Source of the DNA: Chromobacterium aquaticum
GTDB lineage: Bacteria > Pseudomonadota > Gammaproteobacteria > Burkholderiales > Chromobacteriaceae
Reading direction: 5' to 3'
Assembly (NCBI RefSeq): GCF_021129195.1
Contig: NZ_JAJOHW010000014.1
Span: 1 to 45,345 of the forward strand
DNA length: 45,345 nucleotides
Shown here: positions 27,361 through 34,465 of the stretch, piece by piece
Numbering within the stretch: position 1 is the stretch's first letter
How the letters are laid out: every line of letters starts with the position of its first letter
The notes under the pieces: generated by a model
What the model saw: only the letters and a program-made list of their open reading frames with translations
The model's database searches: none
What the model was told of the DNA's origin: nothing
Position numbers and translations under genes: made by a program

Positions 27361-27390
27361 TTGACCCACGAGTAGAGGCTCTTCTAGAAT
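27361..27390 (+). promoter_or_regulatory. Promoter of the CreT-like minigene
   Basis: TTGACC (27361-27366), 18 bases, TAGAAT (27385-27390), preceded by an A/T-rich UP-like stretch (27351-27360) that directly adjoins the pseudo-target PAM. Confidence 0.65.
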
Positions 27391-27396
27391 GCTCAT

Positions 27397-27594
27397 CATC
27401 AAATGAAGCAGCGCTAGGAATGTTGCAGCATCCCTAGCGCCAGTACAACAGTCTCATCGCAGTCGAGACACCCTATTTGCAAGGGTCGATGCAAAAGAGC
27501 AAGGAGGACATGGTGGCTAGCAATCACTTCATAAGAAGGTAATGTAGCTTGACCGTAAAAACAGCTCCCGCTCCAGTTACTACTGGAACGGGAG
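27397..27594 (+). ncRNA. CreT-like toxin RNA
   Basis: A predicted RNA of about 200 bases from the promoter at 27361-27390. It has a strong 5' hairpin (GCGCTAGG/CCTAGCGC, 27411-27440), a TTTGC/GCAAA hairpin (27477-27495), then a perfect AAGGAGG and a 10-codon ORF, and ends at a hairpin (CTCCCG with CGGGAG and TCCAG with CTGGA, 27565-27594) followed by TTTA. No longer ORF is present. Known CreT toxins are small RNAs with a strong ribosome-binding site and a minigene of rare codons that trap a scarce tRNA. This RNA has all those parts. Confidence 0.7.
27510..27542 (+). CDS. Ten-codon minigene ending AUA-AGA-AGG-stop
   Basis: AAGGAGG (27501-27507) stands two bases before ATG 27510 and five before the in-frame GTG 27513; the GTG has the better spacing. 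The peptide would be MVASNHFIRR. Its last three codons are ATA, AGA and AGG, the rarest sense codons in a high-GC host, directly before TAA. Such minigenes can hold rare tRNAs on stalled or dropped-off ribosomes, as in CreT and the lambda bar minigenes. Whether the scarce tRNA is Ile(AUA) or Arg(AGA/AGG) cannot be told. Confidence 0.65.
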   Translation: MVASNHFIRR

Positions 27595-27653
27595 TTTATG
27601 TCATTCCCACAAGCTTGCCAAATTTCCAGAAGATAGTTCTATCTCAGCAGCAC

Positions 27654-27765
27654 AAAAAAAGAGCCGACAACCGCAGCGTCGACCCATGACTGCCTATCCG
27701 GCAGCAAAGTAAAAAGACAATCCTAACTGGACTATTTCTAAGCTGCCTTGTGCCCGGCAGTGGCG
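27654..27765 (-). ncRNA. CreR/CreA-like mini-CRISPR 2: guide RNA against the csy promoter
   Basis: On the minus strand: repeat 27765-27735, guide 27734-27710 (25 bases), repeat 27709-27682, terminator (GGGTCGAC/GTCGGCTC stem with seven Ts, 27685-27654) overlapping the repeat tail. The upstream repeat has an enlarged loop (GGGCACAA between CTGCC and GGCAG) but ends in the perfect handle CTTAGAAA. The downstream repeat keeps CTGCCGGATAGGCAG and has lost its tail. The guide matches 27798-27822 at 18 of 25 positions beside a CC. No clear strong promoter is seen; one must lie within 27766-27850, overlapping its own target. Reported CreR RNAs use Cascade to repress cas promoters in this way. Confidence 0.82.
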
Positions 27766-27797
27766 CCGATGGTACAAGGCACCCTCGTCTATTAACG

Positions 27798-27824
27798 ATA
27801 AAAGTCGAACTTAACTTGACTAGG
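27798..27824 (-). promoter_or_regulatory. Pseudo-target of mini-CRISPR 2, covering the csy promoter -35
   Basis: On the minus strand CC (27824-27823) is followed by TAGTCAAGTTAAG and on to 27798. The guide mismatches at positions 6, 12, 14, 16, 18, 24 and 25; four of these are exact multiples of six. All of positions 1-5 and 7-11 match, which is the seed. Bound Csy complex would cover the -35 hexamer of the csy promoter. Confidence 0.85.
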
Positions 27825-27843
27825 TAAAAAAATGGCGTATGGT
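27816..27843 (+). promoter_or_regulatory. Promoter of the csy operon
   Basis: TTGACT (27816-27821), 16 bases, TATGGT (27838-27843). It is the best plus-strand promoter between the minigene terminator and csy1 and lies 173 bases before the csy1 ATG. Confidence 0.65.
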
Positions 27844-27916
27844 CGGTGTTGCGCAAGCACGTGGCAAAGTTGGAGGACCGACCCACACCCATCCCTATCC
27901 CTTGCAAAACAGGAGG

Positions 27917-27928
27917 ATGCGCATGTAA
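27917..27928 (+). CDS. Start-stop leader minigene in the csy 5' untranslated region
   Basis: AGGAGG (27911-27916) is followed, six bases later, by ATG TAA (27923-27928); an overlapping ATG at 27917 would read Met-Arg-Met. Such minimal ORFs can stall ribosomes or trap tRNA. It lies between the csy promoter and csy1. Confidence 0.4.
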   Translation: MRM

Positions 27929-27944
27929 TGAAGCACCGAGCCAA

Positions 27945-27973
27945 GGCCCCGGCAGCCCAATCGCGCCGGGGCC
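27945..27973 (+). terminator. Hairpin in the csy leader
   Basis: GGCCCCGG pairs with CCGGGGCC, followed by GCGCTGCTGTTTGTT. It may attenuate csy or end a short leader RNA. An earlier GGTCGGT/ACCGACC pair spans 27841-27883. Confidence 0.45.
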
Positions 27974-28015
27974 GCGCTGCTGTTTGTTCCTGACTTTATG
28001 ATTCAAGGACCAGCC

Positions 28016-29359
28016 ATGCCCCCTACCCTCACGCCCCGCGCCACCGCACTACGCACCTTGATGGCCGACTTCATCCGGCAACGGCGCGACGACAAGCTGG
28101 ACAAGCTTGCGCCCGACGACGACGCCAAGCGCGAAGCGCTGCTGGCCCAACACCAGCCCGCCGCCTGGCTGGCGGACGCGGCCCGCCGCGCCGGCCAGCT
28201 GCAAGCCGCCACCCATACCCTTAAAGCCATCCACCCGGACGCCCGCGGCAGCAATCTGTACGCGCCGCCCTCCACCCTGCCGCCGCGCCGCGAAGTGGGC
28301 AGCCACTGCCTGGGCGCGGATTTTGCCGACGACGTGGTGGGCAACGCCGCCGCGCTGGATGTGTACAAGTTTCTGAAGCAGCAGCACGACGGCCAAAGCC
28401 TGCTGGCGCTGGCCTTGGCGCAGGACGCCGATCTGGCCGCCGCGCTCAGCGACGATGCCGAACAGGCTCAGGCCTGGATCGCCGCCTTCGCCGCGCTGAC
28501 CGACGCCGGCGCGGCGGCCGCCAGCCATAGCCGTGCCAAGCAAGTGTATTGGCTGGTGGGTTACGAGCCGGCCAAGGACGAGCACTACCACCTGCTGGCC
28601 CCGCTCTACCCCAGCGCGCTGGCGCAGCGGCTGTATCAAACCATCCAGGAGCAGCGCTTCGGCGAAGCCGCCAAGGCCGCGCGCCAGGCCCGCCGCGAAC
28701 AACGCGATCACCCGCACGGCTATTGCGACTATCCGCAGCTGGCGGTGCAGAAGCTGGGCGGCACCAAGCCGCAGAATATTTCCCAGCTCAATAGCGAGCG
28801 CAAGGGCAATAACTATCTGCTGGCTTCCCTGCCGCCGCAGTGGCGAAGCCAGGGCCTGAACCCGCCGCTCAATAGCGAGGACGCGCTGCTGCGCTTTGGC
28901 CGCAGCAACGATGTGCGCCGGCTGGTCCGCCAACTGCGCGCCTTTCTGGAAAGCCAGCCGCGCAAGATCATGGACACCCGCGACCGCCGCGACGAGCTGA
29001 GCGACGCGCTGCTGGAAGAGCTGCTGCTGTTCGGCAAGGAAATGCACGAAGGCCTGCCGCCCGGCTGGAGCGCGGACACGCGCTGCCGGCTGCCGGAATA
29101 CCAGCAGCTGTGGCTGGACCCCTGGCGAGCCGATACCGACGCGGACTTTGCCGCGCGCTGGCACGGTGAGGACTGGCCGCTGGAAGTGGCCAAACGCTTC
29201 GGCCGCTGGCTGAACCAGCAATTCGACGCCAGCCCGCTGGAGATGGGCGACGCGGAGTTCCGCCACTGGGCGCGCGAGCTAGCCGGGGATCTGGGCTGGC
29301 AGGCCCAGCACGATCAAACCCGCCGCCAGCTGGCGGCCATTGCCAAGGAGCAAGCATGA
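28016..29359 (+). CDS. csy1: Csy1 (Cas8f), large subunit of the type I-F Csy complex
   Basis: 447 residues from the ATG at 28016, which has AAGGA six bases ahead; an ATG at 27998 lacks a site and is not favoured. Sequence blocks such as FIRQRRDDKLDKL, YWLVGYEPAKDEHYHLLAPLYPS and LAVQKLGGTKPQNISQLNS are typical of Csy1. With Csy2 it forms the tail of the complex, contacts the CC PAM and opens target DNA. The stop overlaps the csy2 start (ATGA). It heads the effector operon, and its promoter is the likely target of mini-CRISPR 2. Confidence 0.95.
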   Translation: MPPTLTPRATALRTLMADFIRQRRDDKLDKLAPDDDAKREALLAQHQPAAWLADAARRAGQLQAATHTLKAIHPDARGSNLYAPPSTLPPRREVGSHCLGADFADDVVGNAAALDVYKFLKQQHDGQSLLALALAQDADLAAALSDDAEQAQAWIAAFAALTDAGAAAASHSRAKQVYWLVGYEPAKDEHYHLLAPLYPSALAQRLYQTIQEQRFGEAAKAARQARREQRDHPHGYCDYPQLAVQKLGGTKPQNISQLNSERKGNNYLLASLPPQWRSQGLNPPLNSEDALLRFGRSNDVRRLVRQLRAFLESQPRKIMDTRDRRDELSDALLEELLLFGKEMHEGLPPGWSADTRCRLPEYQQLWLDPWRADTDADFAARWHGEDWPLEVAKRFGRWLNQQFDASPLEMGDAEFRHWARELAGDLGWQAQHDQTRRQLAAIAKEQA

Positions 29360-30354
29360 GCACTCTGCCCATGATCACCGGCTTGCTGAGCGTGCCCCGG
29401 CTGCGGGTGCAAAACGCCAACGCCATTTCCAGCCCTTTCACCTGGGGCTTTCCGGCCATTACCGCCTTCACCGGCCTGGCCCAGGCGCTGGAGCGCAAGC
29501 TGGCCGGCAGCCTGGATTTGCAGTTCGAGGCGGTGGGCGTGGTCTGCCACCATTACCAGGCGCAGACCAGCGGCGCGTACACCCAGGGCTTCCACCTCAG
29601 CCGCAACCCGGTGGACAAGGACGGCGCCACCGCCGCCATCGTGGAGGAAGGCCGCATCCACCTGGACATCAGCCTGCTGTTCGGCCTCACCGGCGAAGCG
29701 CTGGCCGCGCCCGGGGAGCAGCTGCCGGAACTGGCGCGGCAGGTGACGGACACCCTGCACGGCATGCGCATTGCCGGCGGCAGCGTGACGCCGCCGCTGC
29801 CCGGCCGCCGCCGTCCCGCACCGCAGTTGATGACCTTGAGCGAGGACGAGACGGAACGACTCAAGCAATTCCGCCAGCTGCGACGCAGCCTGCTGCCCGG
29901 CTTTGCGCTGGTGTCCCGCGACGATCTGCTGCAAAGCCACCTGGCCGCCTTGCGCGCCAGCCAGCCGCAGACAGACCTCTTCGACGCCTGGCTGGACCTG
30001 TCCCGCATCAACCACGCGCCGCACTGGCAGGAACAAGCGGACCCGGCCGGCGGCGAGCCGCGCCGCACGCTGGAATGGCGCAGCCAACGCGGCCACAGCC
30101 AGGGCTGGACGGTGCCGATGCCGGTGGGCTACGGCGCGCTGTCCCCGCTCTACCCGGCCGGCAGCGTCGCCAACGCCCGCGATGGGCATACGCCGTTCCG
30201 TTTTGTGGAAAGCCTGTATTCGCTGGGCGAATGGGTCAGCCCGCACCGGCTGCATGATGTCGGCCAGTTGCTGTGGTACGCCGACGACGACACCGCCAGC
30301 GGCTTGTACCGCTGCCGCAATGATTACGCCGCCACCTTGGAAATAGAAGACTAG
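29356..30354 (+). CDS. csy2: Csy2 (Cas5f)
   Basis: 332 residues, normal for Csy2. The start reads LLSVPRLRVQNANAISSPFTWGFPAITAF, the RAMP-fold opening of the family, and the C-terminal region has SLYSLGEWVSPHRLHDV. It caps the 5' handle (CTTAGAAA) of the crRNA in the Csy complex together with Csy1. It overlaps csy1 by four bases and is followed after 12 bases by csy3, which has its own AAAGGAAG site. Confidence 0.95.
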   Translation: MSTLPMITGLLSVPRLRVQNANAISSPFTWGFPAITAFTGLAQALERKLAGSLDLQFEAVGVVCHHYQAQTSGAYTQGFHLSRNPVDKDGATAAIVEEGRIHLDISLLFGLTGEALAAPGEQLPELARQVTDTLHGMRIAGGSVTPPLPGRRRPAPQLMTLSEDETERLKQFRQLRRSLLPGFALVSRDDLLQSHLAALRASQPQTDLFDAWLDLSRINHAPHWQEQADPAGGEPRRTLEWRSQRGHSQGWTVPMPVGYGALSPLYPAGSVANARDGHTPFRFVESLYSLGEWVSPHRLHDVGQLLWYADDDTASGLYRCRNDYAATLEIED

Positions 30355-30366
30355 AAAGGAAGCCTC

Positions 30367-31404
30367 ATGAGCACCGCACCGCTGAAAACCGCTACCGTAT
30401 TGGCCTTTGAACGCAAGCTGGACCCATCCGACGCCTTGTTCCACGCCGGCGACTGGCAACAGCGCGAGCAACACGCCGGCTGGGAGCCGGTTCTTGTTGT
30501 TCCCAAATCCGTGCGCGGCACCATTTCCAACCGCCTGAAAACCAAGGACCAGGATCCGGCCAAGCTGGACGCGCAGATTGAAAACCCCAATCTGCAAAAA
30601 GTGGACGTGGCCGCGCTGCCGCACCACGCGGACACCTTGAAGATCAGCTTCACGCTGCGGGTGCTGGGCAATGTCGGCGCGCCGTCCGCCTGCAACGACA
30701 GCGCCTACCAGGCCAAGCTGCGCGCCACCGTGGCCGGCTATGTGCAGGCCCACGGTTTTGCCGAGCTGGCGCGCCGCTATGCCTGCAACCTGGCCAACGG
30801 CCGCTTCCTGTGGCGCAACCGCGTGGGCGCGGAGCAGGTGGAAGTACGGGTGGCGCTGCTGGAGCAAGGCCAGCCGGCGCAGCAATGGCAGTTCGACGCG
30901 CTGGCGCTGTCCCTGCGCCACTTCGACCCCGGCAGCCAGGCCGCCGCGCTGGAACAGCTGGCCGCCGCCATCGCCGCCGGCCTGGCCGGCCAGCGCCATC
31001 TGCTGCTGCAAATCACCGCCTTTGCGCGGCTGGGCGCCGGCCAGGAGGTGTTCCCCTCGCAGGAACTGGTACTGGAGCGCGGCCGCGGCGACAAGAGCAA
31101 AACCCTGTACGCCATCGAGCAAGGCGCGCTGAAAATCGCCGCCATCCACTCGCAGAAGCTGGGCAACGCCATCCGCACCATAGACGACTGGCACCCGGAA
31201 GCCGAACAGCTCGGCCCCATCGCGGTGGAGCCCTACGGCTCGGTCACCACGCTGGGCAAGGCCTGCCGCCAGCCCAAGGCCAAGTCCGACTTCTACACCC
31301 TGCTGGACAACTGGGTGCTGAAAGACCAGGCCCCGGCGCCGCATGATCAGCACTTTGTGCTGGCCACGCTGATCCGCGGCGGTGTGTTCGGCGCGGCGGA
31401 GTAA
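30367..31404 (+). CDS. csy3: Csy3 (Cas7f), crRNA backbone subunit
   Basis: 345 residues. Blocks such as [20 protein letters not shown], the [22 protein letters not shown] segment and [17 protein letters not shown] identify Csy3. Six copies normally coat the crRNA guide and bend every sixth base out of the hybrid, which is why the mismatch spacing in the two pseudo-targets matters. The ribosome-binding site AAAGGAAG stands seven bases before the ATG. cas6f starts three bases after the stop. Confidence 0.95.
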   Translation: MSTAPLKTATVLAFERKLDPSDALFHAGDWQQREQHAGWEPVLVVPKSVRGTISNRLKTKDQDPAKLDAQIENPNLQKVDVAALPHHADTLKISFTLRVLGNVGAPSACNDSAYQAKLRATVAGYVQAHGFAELARRYACNLANGRFLWRNRVGAEQVEVRVALLEQGQPAQQWQFDALALSLRHFDPGSQAAALEQLAAAIAAGLAGQRHLLLQITAFARLGAGQEVFPSQELVLERGRGDKSKTLYAIEQGALKIAAIHSQKLGNAIRTIDDWHPEAEQLGPIAVEPYGSVTTLGKACRQPKAKSDFYTLLDNWVLKDQAPAPHDQHFVLATLIRGGVFGAAE

Positions 31405-31407
31405 GCC

Positions 31408-31965
31408 ATGGATCACTACCTGGACATCCGGCTGCGCCCGGACCCGGAGTTTGCGCCCACGCTGCTGATGAACGCGCTGTTCGCCAAGCTGCACCGCGCG
31501 CTGAGCGAGCAAGGCCGCGACGACATCGGCGTCAGCTTCCCGCGCGCGGCCCCGGCCGCCGCGCTGGGCGACACCCTGCGCCTGCACGGCGGCCACGCCG
31601 CCTTGCAGCGGCTGATGGCCGGCGACTGGCTCAGCGGCATGCGCGACCACATCGCGCTGGCCGCCATCCAGCCGGTGCCGCCGCAGGCGGAAGCCTGGCA
31701 GGTGCGGCGCAAGCAGGCCAAGACCAATCCGGACAAGGAGCGCCGCCGGCTGGTACGGCGGCTGGGCATCAGCGCGGAAGAGGCCGCGCAGCGCTTCCCG
31801 GACAGCGCCGCCCGCCGTCTGACCCTCCCCTTCCTCACCCTCAACAGCGCCAGCACCGGCCAGCGTTACCAGCTGCACATCGAGCAGCGCCCAGCCCCGG
31901 CCACCCACAGCGGCCGCTTCAACGCCTTCGGCCTCAGCCCCGACGCCACCGTGCCGTGGTTCTAA
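31408..31965 (+). CDS. cas6f: Cas6f (Csy4), pre-crRNA endonuclease
   Basis: 185 residues. The N-terminal ferredoxin-like part has His at residue 29 (AKLHRAL), the position of the catalytic His of the Pseudomonas enzyme. An arginine-rich helix (DKERRRLVRRLG) for binding the repeat hairpin and a late TLNSASTGQRYQL with the catalytic Ser region follow. It cuts after the repeat stem and stays on the crRNA 3' hairpin. Here one enzyme must serve two main repeat types (loops GGATA and GGATG) and the altered stems of the mini-CRISPRs. It is the last csy gene before array 2. Confidence 0.95.
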   Translation: MDHYLDIRLRPDPEFAPTLLMNALFAKLHRALSEQGRDDIGVSFPRAAPAAALGDTLRLHGGHAALQRLMAGDWLSGMRDHIALAAIQPVPPQAEAWQVRRKQAKTNPDKERRRLVRRLGISAEEAAQRFPDSAARRLTLPFLTLNSASTGQRYQLHIEQRPAPATHSGRFNAFGLSPDATVPWF

Positions 31966-32093
31966 CCCTTTTTTTGCTCCCCGCCGCCAAGCCTGTTAAA
32001 TCAAGGACTTGGCGCGGGGTGGGATAAAAGGGTTTTTATTGGGGAAAGCGATGCTTTCCGCCACTGCCGCGGGTTTGCGGGGGAAAGGCTCTA
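31966..32093 (+). promoter_or_regulatory. Leader of CRISPR array 2, with an IHF-type site
   Basis: 128 bases between cas6f and array 2. AATCAAGGACTTG (31999-32011) fits the IHF consensus WATCAANNNNTTR perfectly; IHF bends the leader for spacer integration in I-E and I-F systems. The same site lies in a CGCCAAG/CTTGGCG inverted pair. The last bases, GGCTCTA, resemble the end of leader 1. Confidence 0.65.
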
Positions 32094-34165
32094 GTTCTCT
32101 GCCGGATGGGCAGCTTAGAAATCTGCGAACTTCTGGACCTTTACCGGGATCGCGTTCTCTGCCGGATGGGCAGCTTAGAAATTACTGGAGTTGATCACCA
32201 TGAGCCTGCAAGTGTTCTCTGCCGGATGGGCAGCTTAGAAACTTCTCGGTAACGGCGCTTCTGCGCTGATTGTGTTCTCTGCCGGATGGGCAGCTTAGAA
32301 ATGTTGCGGCTGACGAAGTCGAAGCTGTAGTGAGTTCTCTGCCGGATGGGCAGCTTAGAAAAAGGCATGGCTGGCCATGTCGGCGGAAATGTCGTTCTCT
32401 GCCGGATGGGCAGCTTAGAAATGGGGGCCGGATGGCTCCGACGAGGTGCCGATGTTCTCTGCCGGATGGGCAGCTTAGAAATGGGGCAAGACCTGCTGCG
32501 CAAAGTGTTTGACGTTCTCTGCCGGATGGGCAGCTTAGAAAAGCCAGAAGAACGACAATATACTTGGCCCCAAGTTCTCTGCCGGATGGGCAGCTTAGAA
32601 ACAGGAGCTTCGCAAAACGATATCCGCGATGGCGTTCTCTGCCGGATGGGCAGCTTAGAAACTGCTAAAGTGTCGTTGATTTGCAACAGTCATGTTCTCT
32701 GCCGGATGGGCAGCTTAGAAATGGAGCGCAGTGGCCAGCGGCCGCTTTTTCGAGTTCTCTGCCGGATGGGCAGCTTAGAAATCGACGGGTGGCGGATTTC
32801 ATGGGACCGTCATGTTCTCTGCCGGATGGGCAGCTTAGAAATTGGATCAGCTTGATGCCGTTGTTGCTGGTCTGTTCTCTGCCGGATGGGCAGCTTAGAA
32901 ATTGCCTGCCAGTTGATCGTGAACTTGCACGAGGTTCTCTGCCGGATGGGCAGCTTAGAAAACCCCGCCGCGCATGGAGTTCACCGCGTTGACGTTCTCT
33001 GCCGGATGGGCAGCTTAGAAATGGAAAACGGCTGTTACCACGTGCGCGCCTACGTTCTCTGCCGGATGGGCAGCTTAGAAAATACGGCATAGCGAGTTCT
33101 TTTCTTAGCGTTAGTTCTCTGCCGGATGGGCAGCTTAGAAAATCAGGGCCGCGACCGCCATGAAGACGAAGCATGTTCTCTGCCGGATGGGCAGCTTAGA
33201 AAATCCCGCCAGCTAGTAGAGCAATTGAGTTCACGTTCTCTGCCGGATGGGCAGCTTAGAAACGTGACTCGCGTTCCGTGTACACAACGTAATAGTTCTC
33301 TGCCGGATGGGCAGCTTAGAAATGTTGAGAAAGAGGCTGACGAAGATTTCGAATGTTCTCTGCCGGATGGGCAGCTTAGAAAGGCACGGTTAAGGAGTGC
33401 TTGGAGGATGTAGTGTTCTCTGCCGGATGGGCAGCTTAGAAAAGGGACTCGCCGATGTTCTGATGAACCCTCTGGTTCTCTGCCGGATGGGCAGCTTAGA
33501 AACAGCAGACCGGCGCCATCCAGTGGGGTCAGGCGTTCTCTGCCGGATGGGCAGCTTAGAAATGTTGCGGCATGGCCTCTTCCACCATCCAGCTGTTCTC
33601 TGCCGGATGGGCAGCTTAGAAATGACACGCCGAAGGAGAGTCCGGCGTGAAAATGTTCTCTGCCGGATGGGCAGCTTAGAAATTGCAGCTCGGCAGCCGG
33701 TAATAGGCGTCAGGGTTCTCTGCCGGATGGGCAGCTTAGAAAAAAACCCTGGCAAAGTTGGCCAACCGAATTGCGTTCTCTGCCGGATGGGCAGCTTAGA
33801 AACATGCGATCGAGTCCATGCTGACACTGATATCGTTCTCTGCCGGATGGGCAGCTTAGAAACGACAAATAAAGAAGTTCAGCAAGCAGGCGATGTTCTC
33901 TGCCGGATGGGCAGCTTAGAAAGAGAAATCCTCTGCGGTTGCCTGCGGCGCGGTGTTCTCTGCCGGATGGGCAGCTTAGAAATTGATGTGAACATCTTGT
34001 CCGATGTCGCCCAGGTTCTCTGCCGGATAGGCAGCTTAGGAAGGATCTGCAGCAGCAGCGGCGGCGACGCCCGGATCGTGCTCTGCCGGGTAAGCAGCTT
34101 AGAAAATCCACAACTTGATCTGGTGTCCGAAAGGCGGCTTCACTGCCGGACAGGCAGCTCCCCAC
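32094..34165 (+). CRISPR. CRISPR array 2, type I-F, 35 repeats and 34 spacers
   Basis: The repeat starts GTTCTCTG, has stem CTGCC/GGCAG with loop GGATG, and ends CTTAGAAA; it differs from array 1 at positions 5 and 15. Spacers are mostly 32 bases, one of 33 (33142-33174) and one of 35 (34043-34077). The last three repeats (34015, 34078, 34138) are decayed. Repeat 34015 has the array-1 loop GGATA, and 34138 has the array-1 start TTCACTG. The old end therefore looks more like array 1. The leader is on the left, next to cas6f. Confidence 0.98.
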
Positions 34166-34219
34166 AACAAAATCAATGCTATATTAGGCATCTAAATTGA
34201 TTTTAATTAGGGAGAAGTT

Positions 34220-34465
34220 ATGGACTTGGTACTTGCCGATGTGGCTGTCAGCGTCACCGAGCTCAAACGCAATTTTGCCGGCATCATGCGCGAGGCCGCA
34301 GGGCATCCGGTGGTGATCCTGAATCACAACCGCCCGGAGGCCTATCTTGTTCCTGCCGCCCAATACGAACGCATGATGAACCTGCTTGAAGACATCGAGG
34401 ACGCAAAGTTGGTGCTGGAACGTCGCCAGCAACCCACCGTCAAGGTGGACCTGGATGAGCTATGA
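34220..34465 (+). CDS. Type II antitoxin (Phd/YefM or RelB-like)
   Basis: 81 residues. VSVTELKRNFAGIMREAAGHPVVILNHNRPEAYLVP is the typical Phd/YefM DNA-binding half, and the C-terminal helix that would wrap the toxin follows. GGGAGAA lies just before the ATG. An AT-rich near-palindrome (CTAAAT/AATTAG, about 34192-34209) overlaps the promoter and is the probable operator. It overlaps the toxin gene by 11 bases. The pair directly follows array 2. Confidence 0.88.
   Translation: MDLVLADVAVSVTELKRNFAGIMREAAGHPVVILNHNRPEAYLVPAAQYERMMNLLEDIEDAKLVLERRQQPTVKVDLDEL

Noticed and set aside
32060-32090. Target of mini-array 0 in the array 2 leader (CGCGG followed by TTTGCGG)
   Set aside because: The seed is broken at position 7 and the preceding bases are GC and not CC.
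32009-34200. Long open frames with SLPDGQLR, FLSCPSGRE or VLCRMGSLE blocks in array 2
   Set aside because: Same cause as in array 1: translated repeat-spacer units.
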